Shown here: positions 42,540 to 52,158 of the stretch, in pieces
Layout of the letters: every line of letters begins with the position of its first letter
Numbering within the stretch: the stretch's first letter is position 1
Assembly: GCF_023499215.1 (NCBI RefSeq)
Contig: NZ_JAKHSK010000003.1
Coordinates: 62,001 to 126,000 of the forward strand
Length of the DNA: 64,000 nt
Reading direction: 5' to 3'
From: Zunongwangia pacifica
GTDB lineage: Bacteria > Bacteroidota > Bacteroidia > Flavobacteriales > Flavobacteriaceae
Notes under the pieces: model-generated
The model's database searches: none
Told to the model about the DNA's origin: nothing
The model's input: only the letters and a program-made list of their open reading frames with translations
Program-made: the position numbers and the translations under genes

Positions 42540-43880
42540 TTATAGCGTTTTTACATTTAAGGTAGTTACCACATGTTTACCTAGGGATATTCCCTGATCT
42601 AATCCATTTTCTATAGCAGCACGGTAATGAATACCGCCATAGAGCCTGCTTAGAGCCGCTTCTTTAGCAGCATCTCTAAAAGAGGTGTATTCCCTTTCTG
42701 GTAATCCATACGGGACTTCAGTGTCGTCTAAGAACTGAAATTGATCACCAAATAATTTTGTTAATACTTCTGCAGAGGCTCCACTTACTACAGAATGTCC
42801 ACTGGTGTATTCTGGGAATGGAGGTGTTTGTAGAACCGGTTTCCACTGGTCATTTATAAATTTATTGATCAATGTTTCCGGGCGTACAAGATTACTGCGA
42901 TATTTTTCATCCCAGCAGCTAATAAAAGCATCAGCAATTGCCATGCTTGTTGTGGTATACGCATAAACGGTCTTATCGAAATCAAGATTCGCCTTTTGGG
43001 AGGCCACTTTGGTAATACCAATCCAATGACCGCCTGGAGTAATTTTTTTGGTTGCAAACATTAAATGCCCTCGTTGCGTAGAAACATAAGGATTACAATC
43101 CCAAAATTTAGCAATCGCCATTTCTTCAGATTTGTTCCCTGTCTCTTCCATTTGATTGCGTACTTCGTAAACCTCCATTAATTCTTTATAAAATTGAGAA
43201 TCTTTTTCCATAGAGAATTCAGGGTGACGCTCTGGTTTAAACTGTGAAGAAGAGTCTAAAGTAAAGGGTCTTATTTTCATCCAATGTGGTTCTATCCCAT
43301 CCATATAGGCCGGTGGGGTAGGCTGCCATCTGGAAACATTTTCAGTATATACTGAAAATTTAGGCATTGTTCGCGTTTGTTTGTAGTTATCTTTGTCAAT
43401 CCATTGCTTAAAAGCATCAGCTACCTGCATGCCATATTCTTTAGAATTGATAAAAACATCTTCATCATTTTCTTTCCAGTTCACAAACAAACTATCGCTA
43501 TAATCGGTAATTTCAACTTCAGAAAAAATAAGTGTTTTTCCAATTTCCAATTGCGCGATTAAGGCCGCCATTTTATAATCGATAGCTTTGGTAGTATCTA
43601 AAGCCGGTATAGTGATATCTGCACCTATGGTCTTTGTAAGTGATTCTAATTCTGGATTATGTTGTGCAACAATTTCGTAAGCAGCAAGATTAGCATACGA
43701 GTAAATTCGGCTTGCTACCGGTGGAGAAAATATGTCGTGCACCATAACGTTGGTAATCTTATCCAAAACGTCGTGATAATTGGCTGCGCTTATCGCTACG
43801 GTTTCTTTAGGGGTACTTTTTTCATCAGCACATCCTGTGAATATTGATATACTTAAAAGTAATAATAGAACTCTTTTCAT
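42540..43880 (-). CDS. Vanadium-dependent haloperoxidase / PAP2-like lipoprotein
   Basis: A 446-residue lipoprotein (lipobox FTGC, Cys17) with an all-helical haloperoxidase/type 2 phosphatidic acid phosphatase fold. The oxyanion-binding motifs are present: Lys326 and Arg333-Pro334 (KYRSNLVRP, the K-x6-RP block), Ser360-Gly361-His362 (EYTSGH, replacing PSGH) and Ser411-Arg412 with His418 (SRLYGGIH). The usual aspartate four residues after that histidine is Ala422 here. It could bind vanadate and oxidise halides, or act as a phosphatase; the sequence does not decide. It follows the VCBS genes with a 2-base gap. Confidence 0.85.
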   Translation of the reverse strand: MKRVLLLLLSISIFTGCADEKSTPKETVAISAANYHDVLDKITNVMVHDIFSPPVASRIYSYANLAAYEIVAQHNPELESLTKTIGADITIPALDTTKAIDYKMAALIAQLEIGKTLIFSEVEITDYSDSLFVNWKENDEDVFINSKEYGMQVADAFKQWIDKDNYKQTRTMPKFSVYTENVSRWQPTPPAYMDGIEPHWMKIRPFTLDSSSQFKPERHPEFSMEKDSQFYKELMEVYEVRNQMEETGNKSEEMAIAKFWDCNPYVSTQRGHLMFATKKITPGGHWIGITKVASQKANLDFDKTVYAYTTTSMAIADAFISCWDEKYRSNLVRPETLINKFINDQWKPVLQTPPFPEYTSGHSVVSGASAEVLTKLFGDQFQFLDDTEVPYGLPEREYTSFRDAAKEAALSRLYGGIHYRAAIENGLDQGISLGKHVVTTLNVKTL

Positions 43881-43882
43881 GA

Positions 43883-46800
43883 TTAGTTCAGTTTATAAAC
43901 TTCTGGTTTTCTGTTATTATAGGTTACCAGTAAATATTCTTTATTTTCTAAATGTAGTATATTGAGATTAATTACTGCTTTTTGCGTAAAATTAATACCA
44001 AGATCTTTGGCTTCGATAAAAGTGTCGACAGATTGCAGCATAATGCCGGCGAGTTGATCGAATTTACCGTGGTATGGTATGGTGCCAAAATAATTGCCAC
44101 CCAATAGCACTTCAGTTTTTCCGTCTTTATTAAAATCGTATTCCAAAAACGAGGTTATCGGAGCTATTTGTAAAGGGGTTTTAAAAGCTTTAAAACTAAA
44201 ATTCCCATTATCATTTAACAAATATCCTGAAGCCAAGGTTTCTACTTCCAGAACCTTAGCTTTTGCAAGCTGTTCTTTATCAAAAATCTCTTTAATAGTT
44301 TTTCCTGCAAAACTTTTATAATCGGGGAATTTTTTACGTAAATAAGATAATTGTCCTACCAACATATCCAAACCATTTACGGGATAATAATTACCGTTTT
44401 TCTTCTGAGCTAGAATGGTTTCGGTCCTTCCATTATTATCAAAATCAAGATAATACATTTTAAGCGGATTTTCCTTGTTTGCCTTTAATTTTGTATTTAA
44501 TCCCCAATTGCCCAGTAAATAATCCTTATCTCCATCACCATCGATATCAAATTCGGCGATGCTTTGCCACAATCCTTTTACATCGCCTTCAATTTTATAT
44601 GCTATAAGTTTTCCGTTTTGATTTTCGTAAAATTGTGGAGCCATCCATTCACCAACAACGATAAGATCGATTTGCCCGTCACTATTAAAATCGGTCCAGA
44701 TCGCATCGGTGACCATCCCAATTTTCCCCAGATTATTTTCGTTATCGATGCTAAAATTTCCCTGGTTATTTTTCAGTAAAAAAGACTTCGGAATATTACC
44801 AAAATCGTTAGAAACTGCAGCACTACCTATAAAAAGATCCAGATCACCATCGTTATCATAATCTGCTGCTTTGACCACGCTACCGTTTTCAAAATATTCC
44901 GGAAACTTAACTTTGCTGAAGTTTTTGTCCTGCTGAAGATATAATCGATCTAATAAAGCCTTGTTTTCACCATAATATTCTCCGCCACCAGAGACAACAA
45001 GCAAATCATTCTCTCCATTATGATCAAAATCTTCAATAATTGCTGAAATATCTTCGGAAGGGGCATCGCTTTCTAAAGCCGTAATTGTTTGTTTTTCGAA
45101 GCCATTTTTAGTTTGAAAATAGACTGCTGATTTATCGAATTTTGCACTTCCGAAGAAAATATCTTCTTTACCGTCGCCATTGATATCTTTTACCACAACG
45201 GCCGGGCCGCGATCAGAAATTTGATACGGAATTAATTTTTGGCGATCAAAATCCTGATAGCGGTTTTCTTTATGCTCATAATCTAGCCCAGGTAACGAAT
45301 CGATTTTGGTAAACCATAGCTTGTTTTTAGGAAATAACTCGGCATAATTTACTTTTTTAAGGGCTCCTTCTGGTTCAAGGTAAATTGTTTGTCCCAAGTT
45401 AAGATTCGATAATTTTTGAACCGAATTATCTGGCCAGATAATTAAAAGTGAATCGATTTTTGTGGTCTCTGGAAAACCAAAATGTAATACCGCTTCTGAA
45501 GCCGATTGAAACCCACGTGTGGTAAATAGTTGTTTTATCTGTTGCTGGCCATTTTGATAGGCAATTGCTTTACTCCCAATACCGTGGATATTTGGCTTTT
45601 TATAGTTTAGTTTTATTTTTAGAAAATTCTTATTGTTCTCAGTAATTAGGTTTTCATAAATCCTTGCCGGCGCATTGATGTTGTTGGTAATAATATCCAG
45701 ATCACCATCGTTATCCAAATCGGCATAAGCCGAGCCGGTACTCATAATACTATCTTTGGATATCCAACTACCAGAAAGATCTTTAAAATTAAGGTTTCCT
45801 GTACCCTTAAAAATACGGTTTTCGACCGCTCCAGAAGGCATCATTTCAATCGCTTTTTTATCGATTTTATTGCCTTTGCTCAGTTCTTTCTGGATCTGAT
45901 TATTCGATACGTATTTTATATAATCATAATCATTTGGACGTTTTGGAATTCCTGTTGAGATAAAAACATCCTGTATTCCATCTAAATCATAATCGGCAAA
46001 AAGTGCACTCCAGCTCCAGTCTGTAGCGGCCAGGCCACTAATGAGCCCCAAATCCTGAAAGTATTCACCATCTTGATTTATTTGCAGCATGTTTCGGCTA
46101 AACTGCTCGTGATAGTGCAAGCGTTCGCTTTTCATTTTATGGATATCGGGAGAGTCGTCGCCCATACTCGCTTTAATCACTTTTTCATCATCAGGAAGCA
46201 TATCTAAAGTGAGAATATCCAAAAATCCGTCATTATTTACATCGGCAGCATCACTACCCATAGAAAACCTACTGGTATGGCCAAATTTAGATTTCAGGCT
46301 TTCGGTAAAAGTACCATCACCATTATTCAGGTAATAAAAATCATCTTCATGAAAATCGTTACTAATGTAGATATCGGTAAAGCCATCATTATTAAAATCG
46401 GCTGTTGCAATCCCGAGTCCGTAACCATTTGGTCCGCCATAAATACCTGCTTCTTCGCTAACATCGGTAAAATGGTCGCCATCGTTTCTTAACAATTTAT
46501 CACCACTTTTTTCATTTCGTTTTTCTCGGATTTCAGCAGGACCGTAAGTATTTACGGTGTGAACAGCATGATTTAGTAAATACATATCTAAATCACCATC
46601 GTTATCATAATCAAAGAAAGCGACATTGGTACTATAATTTTTAAAATCTAAACCATATTCAGCTGCTTTTTCGGTAAAAGTACCGTCACCATTGTTGATA
46701 AAAAGTTCATTTTTACCTTTAAGTCCGTTGATGCCTACCACGGCACAAACATAAATATCCAAAAGCCCATCGCCATTAATATCGACGATTGCAGTACCGG

Positions 46801-47149
46801 TATTCCAGTCTGAATTTCCGGCAACTCCGGCAGTTTCAGTGATGTCTTCAAATTGCAGATTTCCTTTATTCAGAAATAGTTTGTTGGACACCTGGTTTCC
46901 GGTTAAGAAAATATCGGGTAGGCTATCGTTATTAATATCACCAATTGCAATACCGCCCCCATTGTAATAATACAGGTAATCTAAAATATTAAGGCTATCG
47001 GTAGCCGTGAGTGTATTGGTAAAATCAAGATTCGTGATTTCAGCATCTAATTCTTTAAAAAGGGGAGGAGTGGCGTTTTCCTGAACTTTTTCGTTTTTAG
47101 AACAGGCCGCCAAAACAGCAAAAATCAATATGTAGCAAAGCCTTTTCAT
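43883..47149 (-). CDS. VCBS/FG-GAP repeat lipoprotein with ASPIC/UnbV domain (copy 2)
   Basis: A 1,088-residue lipoprotein (LAAC, Cys16) that should sit on the cell surface. It has FG-GAP/VCBS repeats at about 65-490 with calcium-loop sequences such as DINGDGLLDIY and DYDNDGDLDMY, and an ASPIC/UnbV domain at about 508-590 (GIGSKAIAYQNGQQQIKQL, TTRGFQSASEAVLHFG). A second repeat block follows (about 650-1080). It overlaps its upstream paralogue by one base (TAATG). Related CRTAC1/UnbV proteins bind calcium and may act in adhesion or substrate capture. Confidence 0.88.
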   Translation of the reverse strand: MKRLCYILIFAVLAACSKNEKVQENATPPLFKELDAEITNLDFTNTLTATDSLNILDYLYYYNGGGIAIGDINNDSLPDIFLTGNQVSNKLFLNKGNLQFEDITETAGVAGNSDWNTGTAIVDINGDGLLDIYVCAVVGINGLKGKNELFINNGDGTFTEKAAEYGLDFKNYSTNVAFFDYDNDGDLDMYLLNHAVHTVNTYGPAEIREKRNEKSGDKLLRNDGDHFTDVSEEAGIYGGPNGYGLGIATADFNNDGFTDIYISNDFHEDDFYYLNNGDGTFTESLKSKFGHTSRFSMGSDAADVNNDGFLDILTLDMLPDDEKVIKASMGDDSPDIHKMKSERLHYHEQFSRNMLQINQDGEYFQDLGLISGLAATDWSWSALFADYDLDGIQDVFISTGIPKRPNDYDYIKYVSNNQIQKELSKGNKIDKKAIEMMPSGAVENRIFKGTGNLNFKDLSGSWISKDSIMSTGSAYADLDNDGDLDIITNNINAPARIYENLITENNKNFLKIKLNYKKPNIHGIGSKAIAYQNGQQQIKQLFTTRGFQSASEAVLHFGFPETTKIDSLLIIWPDNSVQKLSNLNLGQTIYLEPEGALKKVNYAELFPKNKLWFTKIDSLPGLDYEHKENRYQDFDRQKLIPYQISDRGPAVVVKDINGDGKEDIFFGSAKFDKSAVYFQTKNGFEKQTITALESDAPSEDISAIIEDFDHNGENDLLVVSGGGEYYGENKALLDRLYLQQDKNFSKVKFPEYFENGSVVKAADYDNDGDLDLFIGSAAVSNDFGNIPKSFLLKNNQGNFSIDNENNLGKIGMVTDAIWTDFNSDGQIDLIVVGEWMAPQFYENQNGKLIAYKIEGDVKGLWQSIAEFDIDGDGDKDYLLGNWGLNTKLKANKENPLKMYYLDFDNNGRTETILAQKKNGNYYPVNGLDMLVGQLSYLRKKFPDYKSFAGKTIKEIFDKEQLAKAKVLEVETLASGYLLNDNGNFSFKAFKTPLQIAPITSFLEYDFNKDGKTEVLLGGNYFGTIPYHGKFDQLAGIMLQSVDTFIEAKDLGINFTQKAVINLNILHLENKEYLLVTYNNRKPEVYKLN

Positions 47150-50100
47150 TACTGAAGTTTGTACATTTTAGGTTTTTTGTTGTTAATTCCTACCAAAAGA
47201 CATTTTTCGCCTTTTTTATTCTGAATTACTTTTAGATCCCGAACCTGTCCTTTAAAAAACAAACCTGTTTTTTCTGAAGTTTCTGCTTTAAAATGACCAT
47301 TTCCGTCGTTGATTAAAACAAGCCCATAATTAGCGTCTAATCTTGAAAACTGAGGTTTTAGATCGTAGTCATTACCGGCGATAATGATATCCAGGTTCCC
47401 ATCATTGTTTACATCCAGGGTTTCGATAGCGTAAATGGAACTAAATTGCGCCTTTGCGGGCATTTCCTGAATTTCAAAATTCCCATCACCTTTATTGATG
47501 GCGATCATACTTTTAAAACTATTAATTTCTTTTACTAGGGCTTTATCTAAAATCTCTTTAGAAAATAATTGATCTATAGATTTTGTAGCATATTCAGCAA
47601 ATTTCAGGTTTTGTTTCTTTACTGAAGAAATCTGACCAGAAAGCTCTCGGCGTAAATGTATGGGAACATCTTTACCGTTTATTGGTCGTGTAAAAATCTG
47701 CTCGATAGTACCATTATTATCGAAATCATTGATATACACTTTTACGGGAGCTTCTTTGCTGGCGTTGTAAAAAGAATTAGTGCCTCGATTCCCTAAAATT
47801 AGATCTGGTAAACCATCTTTATTTAGATCGGCTACCTTCATGCTGTTCCAAGCCCCGGAATATTCATCAAGATTGGAGTTTATTCTAGTTAATTTTTGAT
47901 CTTTCAATTTAAAAATCGTAGGAGCCATCCAGTCTCCCGTCACGATCAATTCTGCTTTGCCGTCATTATCGATATCTGTCCATTTGGCATCGGTAATCAT
48001 TCCCAGATCATCTAAAACCGAAGTTTTTAACGCGGTAAATTTGCCATTTCCATCATTTTTAAGCAATTGATGTTTTGGATTTGTACCATAAACTCCGGGT
48101 ACACTTCGGTATCCGATAAAGAAGTCGGTTTTTCCGTCTTTATTGAAATCATTTTCAGCAATTACTGCAGCATTTTGATTATTAAGAGGTAAATCTGTAG
48201 TCCCTTTTCTGAAATTTCCTTTACCATCGTTTAGATAAATTCGGGTTTTATATTGCTCTTTTTCAGCATAAACATTATTGCCACCAGCGATTAGTATCAG
48301 GTCTTTAAAACCATCATGGTCAATATCAATAAAAAGTGCACCGGTTTCTTCAAAAACCTTTGAAGCTTCAGACTCATCCAGAATGCTTTGTGAAAATTTA
48401 CCATCAGGTTGCTGCATATAAAGTACTCCCGATTGATTTCGCGCTCCGGCCACGTAAAAATCTTCATTTCCGTCGTTATTCACATCGGCTACAGCAATTG
48501 CAGGACCTTCGCGGGAAAGCATTTTATTAATTAAGCCTTCATAATCATAATCTATGTAATTATCTTCCTGGTGCGCTGTAAAGTCGGTATCAATTTCTTT
48601 AAAATATTGATTAGGATTCTGTTCAGGAAGATTAAATTCTTTGGCTTCATTCTGGTCAAAAACCACGAGATTGTTAATATTAACATCGGTTTTTAGTGAT
48701 GAGGTTCTATCTGGCCAGATTACCCGGATTGAATCTATTTTTTTGTGTTTACCCAAGCCAAAAGTAAGTTTATAATCTGCGGAAGACTGAAAACCACGGG
48801 TAGGGATTAACTGTTGGGTGAATTGATCGTCTTTGGTATAAACAATGACCTTACTGCCTATGGCAAAGGTATTTTTATCGTTCCCTTTAAGCTGAATTTT
48901 AGTCCAGTTATGATTACGTTTTTTGTTGGTTTCGTTGCGGTAAACAAATGATTTCATGTTTACATTATTTACGATAAGGTCTAAATCCCCGTCGTTATCT
49001 AAATCCCCATAAGCCGATCCATTAGAAAAACTGGGAGTATTAAATCCCCAATCTTCGGTAACATTAGAGAAGCTTAAATCGGCATTATTTTTAAAGGCAT
49101 AATTAGGAATAGGGGTACTTGGCATTTCATTTAAGATCGAATCAAATTCTTTCTTTTTCCCGTTAATCACCATATTCTGTAGGATATCATTTGCAAAGAA
49201 ATCCATAAAGTCTTGATTGGTAAGATCGTGGTAAATCCCGTTACTTACGTAAATATCTTTATAGCCATCGTTATCCATATCTAATATTAGAGCGCCCCAG
49301 CTCCAATCGGTTTGCGCTACACCACTGTAAAAAGCAATTTCAGAAAAACTATTATTCCCATTGTTTAGCTGAAGACTATTTTGCATAAACTGATGAAAGA
49401 AATCGCGATCTTCTTTTAATTTATAGAGATCAAAACGTTCAAATTCACTGGTGTTTTTTAAACGTTCGTCTCCTTCGGGAAGCATATCGGTTACAAAAAT
49501 TTCAGGTAAGCCGTCGTTATTGATATCGGCAATATCTGCACCCATAGAAAACATGCTTAAGTGCGAAATTCTATTTTTAATATCTTCATTAAAAGTTCCG
49601 TTACCGTTATTAATATAAAGATAATCACGTTCGTAAAAATCATTAGATACGTAAATATCTGGGAGCATATCACTATTAACGTCACCAATAGTTACTCCAA
49701 GGCCAAAACCAATAAGACTCCCATAGATACCTGCTTTTTCGCTAACATCTGTAAATTTCCCATTATCATTTCGTAATAGTTTATCTCCTCCACCTTTAAA
49801 AACTTCAGGTAAATCCCAATCTTTACCGCGCAGTTCTCTTTTGTTGTTATAGCCAAGACTAGATGCTGGGATAAAGCTATTGTTAAGGATATAGACATCA
49901 AGATCACCATCCATGTCGTAATCAAAAAATGCAGCGTGTGTGGTAAAACCATTTTCGTCCAGATTATATGCTGAAGCATCTTCGGTAAAAGTAAGATCCC
50001 CGTTATTAATAAACAGTTCGTTGCGACGATCGTCTCCTTCGATGTTCCCGGCATTGCAAACATAAATATCCAGCAAACCATCGTTGTTGATATCCACCAG

Positions 50101-50499
50101 AGTTACTCCAGTAGACCAAGACCTATTTCCTTGGGTTCCTGAAGATTCAGAAATATCTTTAAATTTGAAGTTACCCTGATTAAGATATAGTTTATTCTTT
50201 CCCATATTTGAAGTAAGATAAACATCTGGAAGCCCATCGTTATTGATGTCTCCAATTCCTACTCCGGCACCGTTATAAAAATTACGGTATCTGAAAATAT
50301 TGAATTCTTTTTTGTTCTTAACCTGATTGATGAAATGAATGCCGGTAGAATCTGCTGGCATTTCTGTAAATAAATAATCTTTAGGTGCTTCTTTTTGATT
50401 GTTATCATCTTTTTTACAAGCATATAAAAAAGAAAATAGCATTACAACACCTAAATATTTGTGTAAGGATAAACCTGAAATCGATAATAATTTGTTCAT
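47149..50499 (-). CDS. VCBS/FG-GAP repeat lipoprotein with ASPIC/UnbV domain (copy 1)
   Basis: A 1,116-residue lipoprotein (LYAC, Cys28) with the same layout as the downstream gene: FG-GAP/VCBS repeats, a central ASPIC/UnbV domain (about 525-610, AIGSKVIVYTKDDQFTQQL, PTRGFQSSADYKLTFG) and a second repeat block. The two are clear paralogues in tandem. It lies 108 bases after the SusD gene with a terminator-like hairpin between, so its expression may be lower than that of SusC/SusD or have its own promoter. Confidence 0.88.
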   Translation of the reverse strand: MNKLLSISGLSLHKYLGVVMLFSFLYACKKDDNNQKEAPKDYLFTEMPADSTGIHFINQVKNKKEFNIFRYRNFYNGAGVGIGDINNDGLPDVYLTSNMGKNKLYLNQGNFKFKDISESSGTQGNRSWSTGVTLVDINNDGLLDIYVCNAGNIEGDDRRNELFINNGDLTFTEDASAYNLDENGFTTHAAFFDYDMDGDLDVYILNNSFIPASSLGYNNKRELRGKDWDLPEVFKGGGDKLLRNDNGKFTDVSEKAGIYGSLIGFGLGVTIGDVNSDMLPDIYVSNDFYERDYLYINNGNGTFNEDIKNRISHLSMFSMGADIADINNDGLPEIFVTDMLPEGDERLKNTSEFERFDLYKLKEDRDFFHQFMQNSLQLNNGNNSFSEIAFYSGVAQTDWSWGALILDMDNDGYKDIYVSNGIYHDLTNQDFMDFFANDILQNMVINGKKKEFDSILNEMPSTPIPNYAFKNNADLSFSNVTEDWGFNTPSFSNGSAYGDLDNDGDLDLIVNNVNMKSFVYRNETNKKRNHNWTKIQLKGNDKNTFAIGSKVIVYTKDDQFTQQLIPTRGFQSSADYKLTFGLGKHKKIDSIRVIWPDRTSSLKTDVNINNLVVFDQNEAKEFNLPEQNPNQYFKEIDTDFTAHQEDNYIDYDYEGLINKMLSREGPAIAVADVNNDGNEDFYVAGARNQSGVLYMQQPDGKFSQSILDESEASKVFEETGALFIDIDHDGFKDLILIAGGNNVYAEKEQYKTRIYLNDGKGNFRKGTTDLPLNNQNAAVIAENDFNKDGKTDFFIGYRSVPGVYGTNPKHQLLKNDGNGKFTALKTSVLDDLGMITDAKWTDIDNDGKAELIVTGDWMAPTIFKLKDQKLTRINSNLDEYSGAWNSMKVADLNKDGLPDLILGNRGTNSFYNASKEAPVKVYINDFDNNGTIEQIFTRPINGKDVPIHLRRELSGQISSVKKQNLKFAEYATKSIDQLFSKEILDKALVKEINSFKSMIAINKGDGNFEIQEMPAKAQFSSIYAIETLDVNNDGNLDIIIAGNDYDLKPQFSRLDANYGLVLINDGNGHFKAETSEKTGLFFKGQVRDLKVIQNKKGEKCLLVGINNKKPKMYKLQ

Positions 50500-50551
50500 T
50501 ATTGGGGTAAGCTGATTAAAAACTTCAAGTAAAGAAAAAAAATTAAAAGAA

Positions 50552-50591
50552 AAGAGACCTAAGTGACGGAAAACCGCCTCTTAAGTCTCTT
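50552..50591 (-). terminator. Hairpin with T tract between SusD and VCBS genes
   Basis: AAGAGACCTAAG and CTTAAGTCTCTT form a 12-bp stem with one mismatch and a 16-base loop. On the minus strand it is followed by a T-rich tract (TTTTCTTTTAATTTTTTTTC). It should reduce readthrough from SusC/SusD into the VCBS genes. Confidence 0.7.
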
Positions 50592-50607
50592 AAAAACATG
50601 CCTAATT

Positions 50608-52149
50608 CTAATATCCCGGATTCTGTGTCAAATTAGGGTTAGAAGTTAAGGCTACAGAAGGAATAGGGAATAAAACTCTAAATTCTTCTGTATTGTCTTT
50701 AAACTCCCATGTAGAAGTAAAAGTTCCAAATCGAATCTGGTCTTGTCTTCTCCAGTATTCTGTATATAACTCACGTCCACGCTCATCTAGCATATCCTGC
50801 TCGGTTAATGAAGATAACGGTGTTGCCTGTCTAATGGCACGTAAATTATTAACCATAGTTAATGCATCGTCAGAGCTGGAACCACCTCTCATAATGGCTT
50901 CGGCTTTCATTAAATACGCATCAGCAAATCTAAATACTATTACATGCCCGGTATAAGCACCGTTTGAAGGGTGATATTTTAATACACGAATCCCGTTTCG
51001 TTCATTATTACCTAAAAGTCCTGGTAATTCTTTTGTGAAAACAAGAGGATTACCTGCACGGTCTGTAAGTTCGCTACCATCTGCAGCATATTGCTGATTA
51101 ATAAGGAAACCTTTACCAATAAATGTTCCTGAAGGGTCACCACTTAATGGCACATAACCTCTTCTTTCTTCTTGTCCAGATCCTTCGGTATTTATATTAG
51201 GATCACCTTCAAATAAATCATAAAATTCAGCTAATGTAGAGAATCCATTCCATCCACCCCCAGTATTGTCTGTAGTTCCTTGTGCATAATGCAGAGTAGA
51301 CCACATTCTGTTTCCTGTGCTGGATGTTGTATAAAGAATAGTTTCTGTATCTACAGAAGGTTCAAAAATTTCAAAGAATCCTTCTTGTAATTCAAATCCT
51401 TCATCCATAATTGCATCTACATGTTCTATAACCGCGGTCATATCTGCAGCGGCAGCAGAACCTGTTCCTAAGTAAATGTGCTTGTTAAGATATAACTTTG
51501 CCAATAAATAATGGGCTGCAGCTTTAGACGCCTGTACTGTACCATCACCAGGCCCTATGCTGGGTAAGTTTGCCATGGCATCATTAAGGTCTTTCATCAC
51601 AAACTCAAAAGCTTCACTTCTTGTCATCACTCTAGGATTTACGTCTGGTCCTTCATCAACTTCTCTAAAAGGAACCTGTCCATAAAGGTCCATTACCCAG
51701 AACATACTAAAAGCTCTTAAGAATTTGGCCTCAGCAACCTGTTGAGCCGAAGCTCCAGTAACAGGTGATATAATTTCTGTCATATTATAAGCAACTGCAT
51801 TAAGACTATTCCAGGTGTTTAAAACAAAATTATGATTGGCGTCCCAAGTATGCTGATGCAATGTTCTCCAAATTCCATTATCACCCCAGTCTGTTCCTCT
51901 GGTAGGAATTAATAGTTCATCTGAAGAACCTTCATTAAGGCCATATAAATTTTCATGTGTTTCTATGATGCCTCTCAAATCGTTATACCCACCATTTAAG
52001 TTTTTTTGAATATCAGTTAAACCTGAAAATTCTCCTTGCTCGGTTTCTCTTGTAATAGAATCTGTATCTTCTAGCTCCAGGTCTGTACACCCCGTAAGTG
52101 TTCCCAATAAGCCTAAGAAGATTGATAGTTTTATATATTTATTTTTCAT
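50608..52149 (-). CDS. SusD/RagB-family surface lipoprotein
   Basis: A 513-residue surface lipoprotein (GTLTGC, Cys21) of the SusD/RagB family, which binds glycans or peptides and delivers them to the SusC barrel. The N-terminal TPR-like part includes QQVAEAKFLRAFSMFWVMDLYGQVPF, the family's signature, and the C-terminus ends in FPIPSVALTSNPNLTQNPGY, the usual closing motif. The gene begins 9 bases after SusC. The ligand is not predictable; the neighbours suggest an unusual substrate. Confidence 0.95.
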   Translation of the reverse strand: MKNKYIKLSIFLGLLGTLTGCTDLELEDTDSITRETEQGEFSGLTDIQKNLNGGYNDLRGIIETHENLYGLNEGSSDELLIPTRGTDWGDNGIWRTLHQHTWDANHNFVLNTWNSLNAVAYNMTEIISPVTGASAQQVAEAKFLRAFSMFWVMDLYGQVPFREVDEGPDVNPRVMTRSEAFEFVMKDLNDAMANLPSIGPGDGTVQASKAAAHYLLAKLYLNKHIYLGTGSAAAADMTAVIEHVDAIMDEGFELQEGFFEIFEPSVDTETILYTTSSTGNRMWSTLHYAQGTTDNTGGGWNGFSTLAEFYDLFEGDPNINTEGSGQEERRGYVPLSGDPSGTFIGKGFLINQQYAADGSELTDRAGNPLVFTKELPGLLGNNERNGIRVLKYHPSNGAYTGHVIVFRFADAYLMKAEAIMRGGSSSDDALTMVNNLRAIRQATPLSSLTEQDMLDERGRELYTEYWRRQDQIRFGTFTSTWEFKDNTEEFRVLFPIPSVALTSNPNLTQNPGY

Positions 52150-52158
52150 AGCAGTGTT

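Noticed and set aside
49692-50081. Minus-strand frame of 129 codons within VCBS copy 1
   Set aside because: It is an out-of-frame shadow; the main frame carries regular calcium-loop repeats through this stretch.
43900-50400. Periodic DNA repeats such as ATCACCATCGTTATC
   Set aside because: They are codons for the D-x-D-x-D-G calcium loops of the FG-GAP repeats, not a CRISPR array or DNA tandem repeat.
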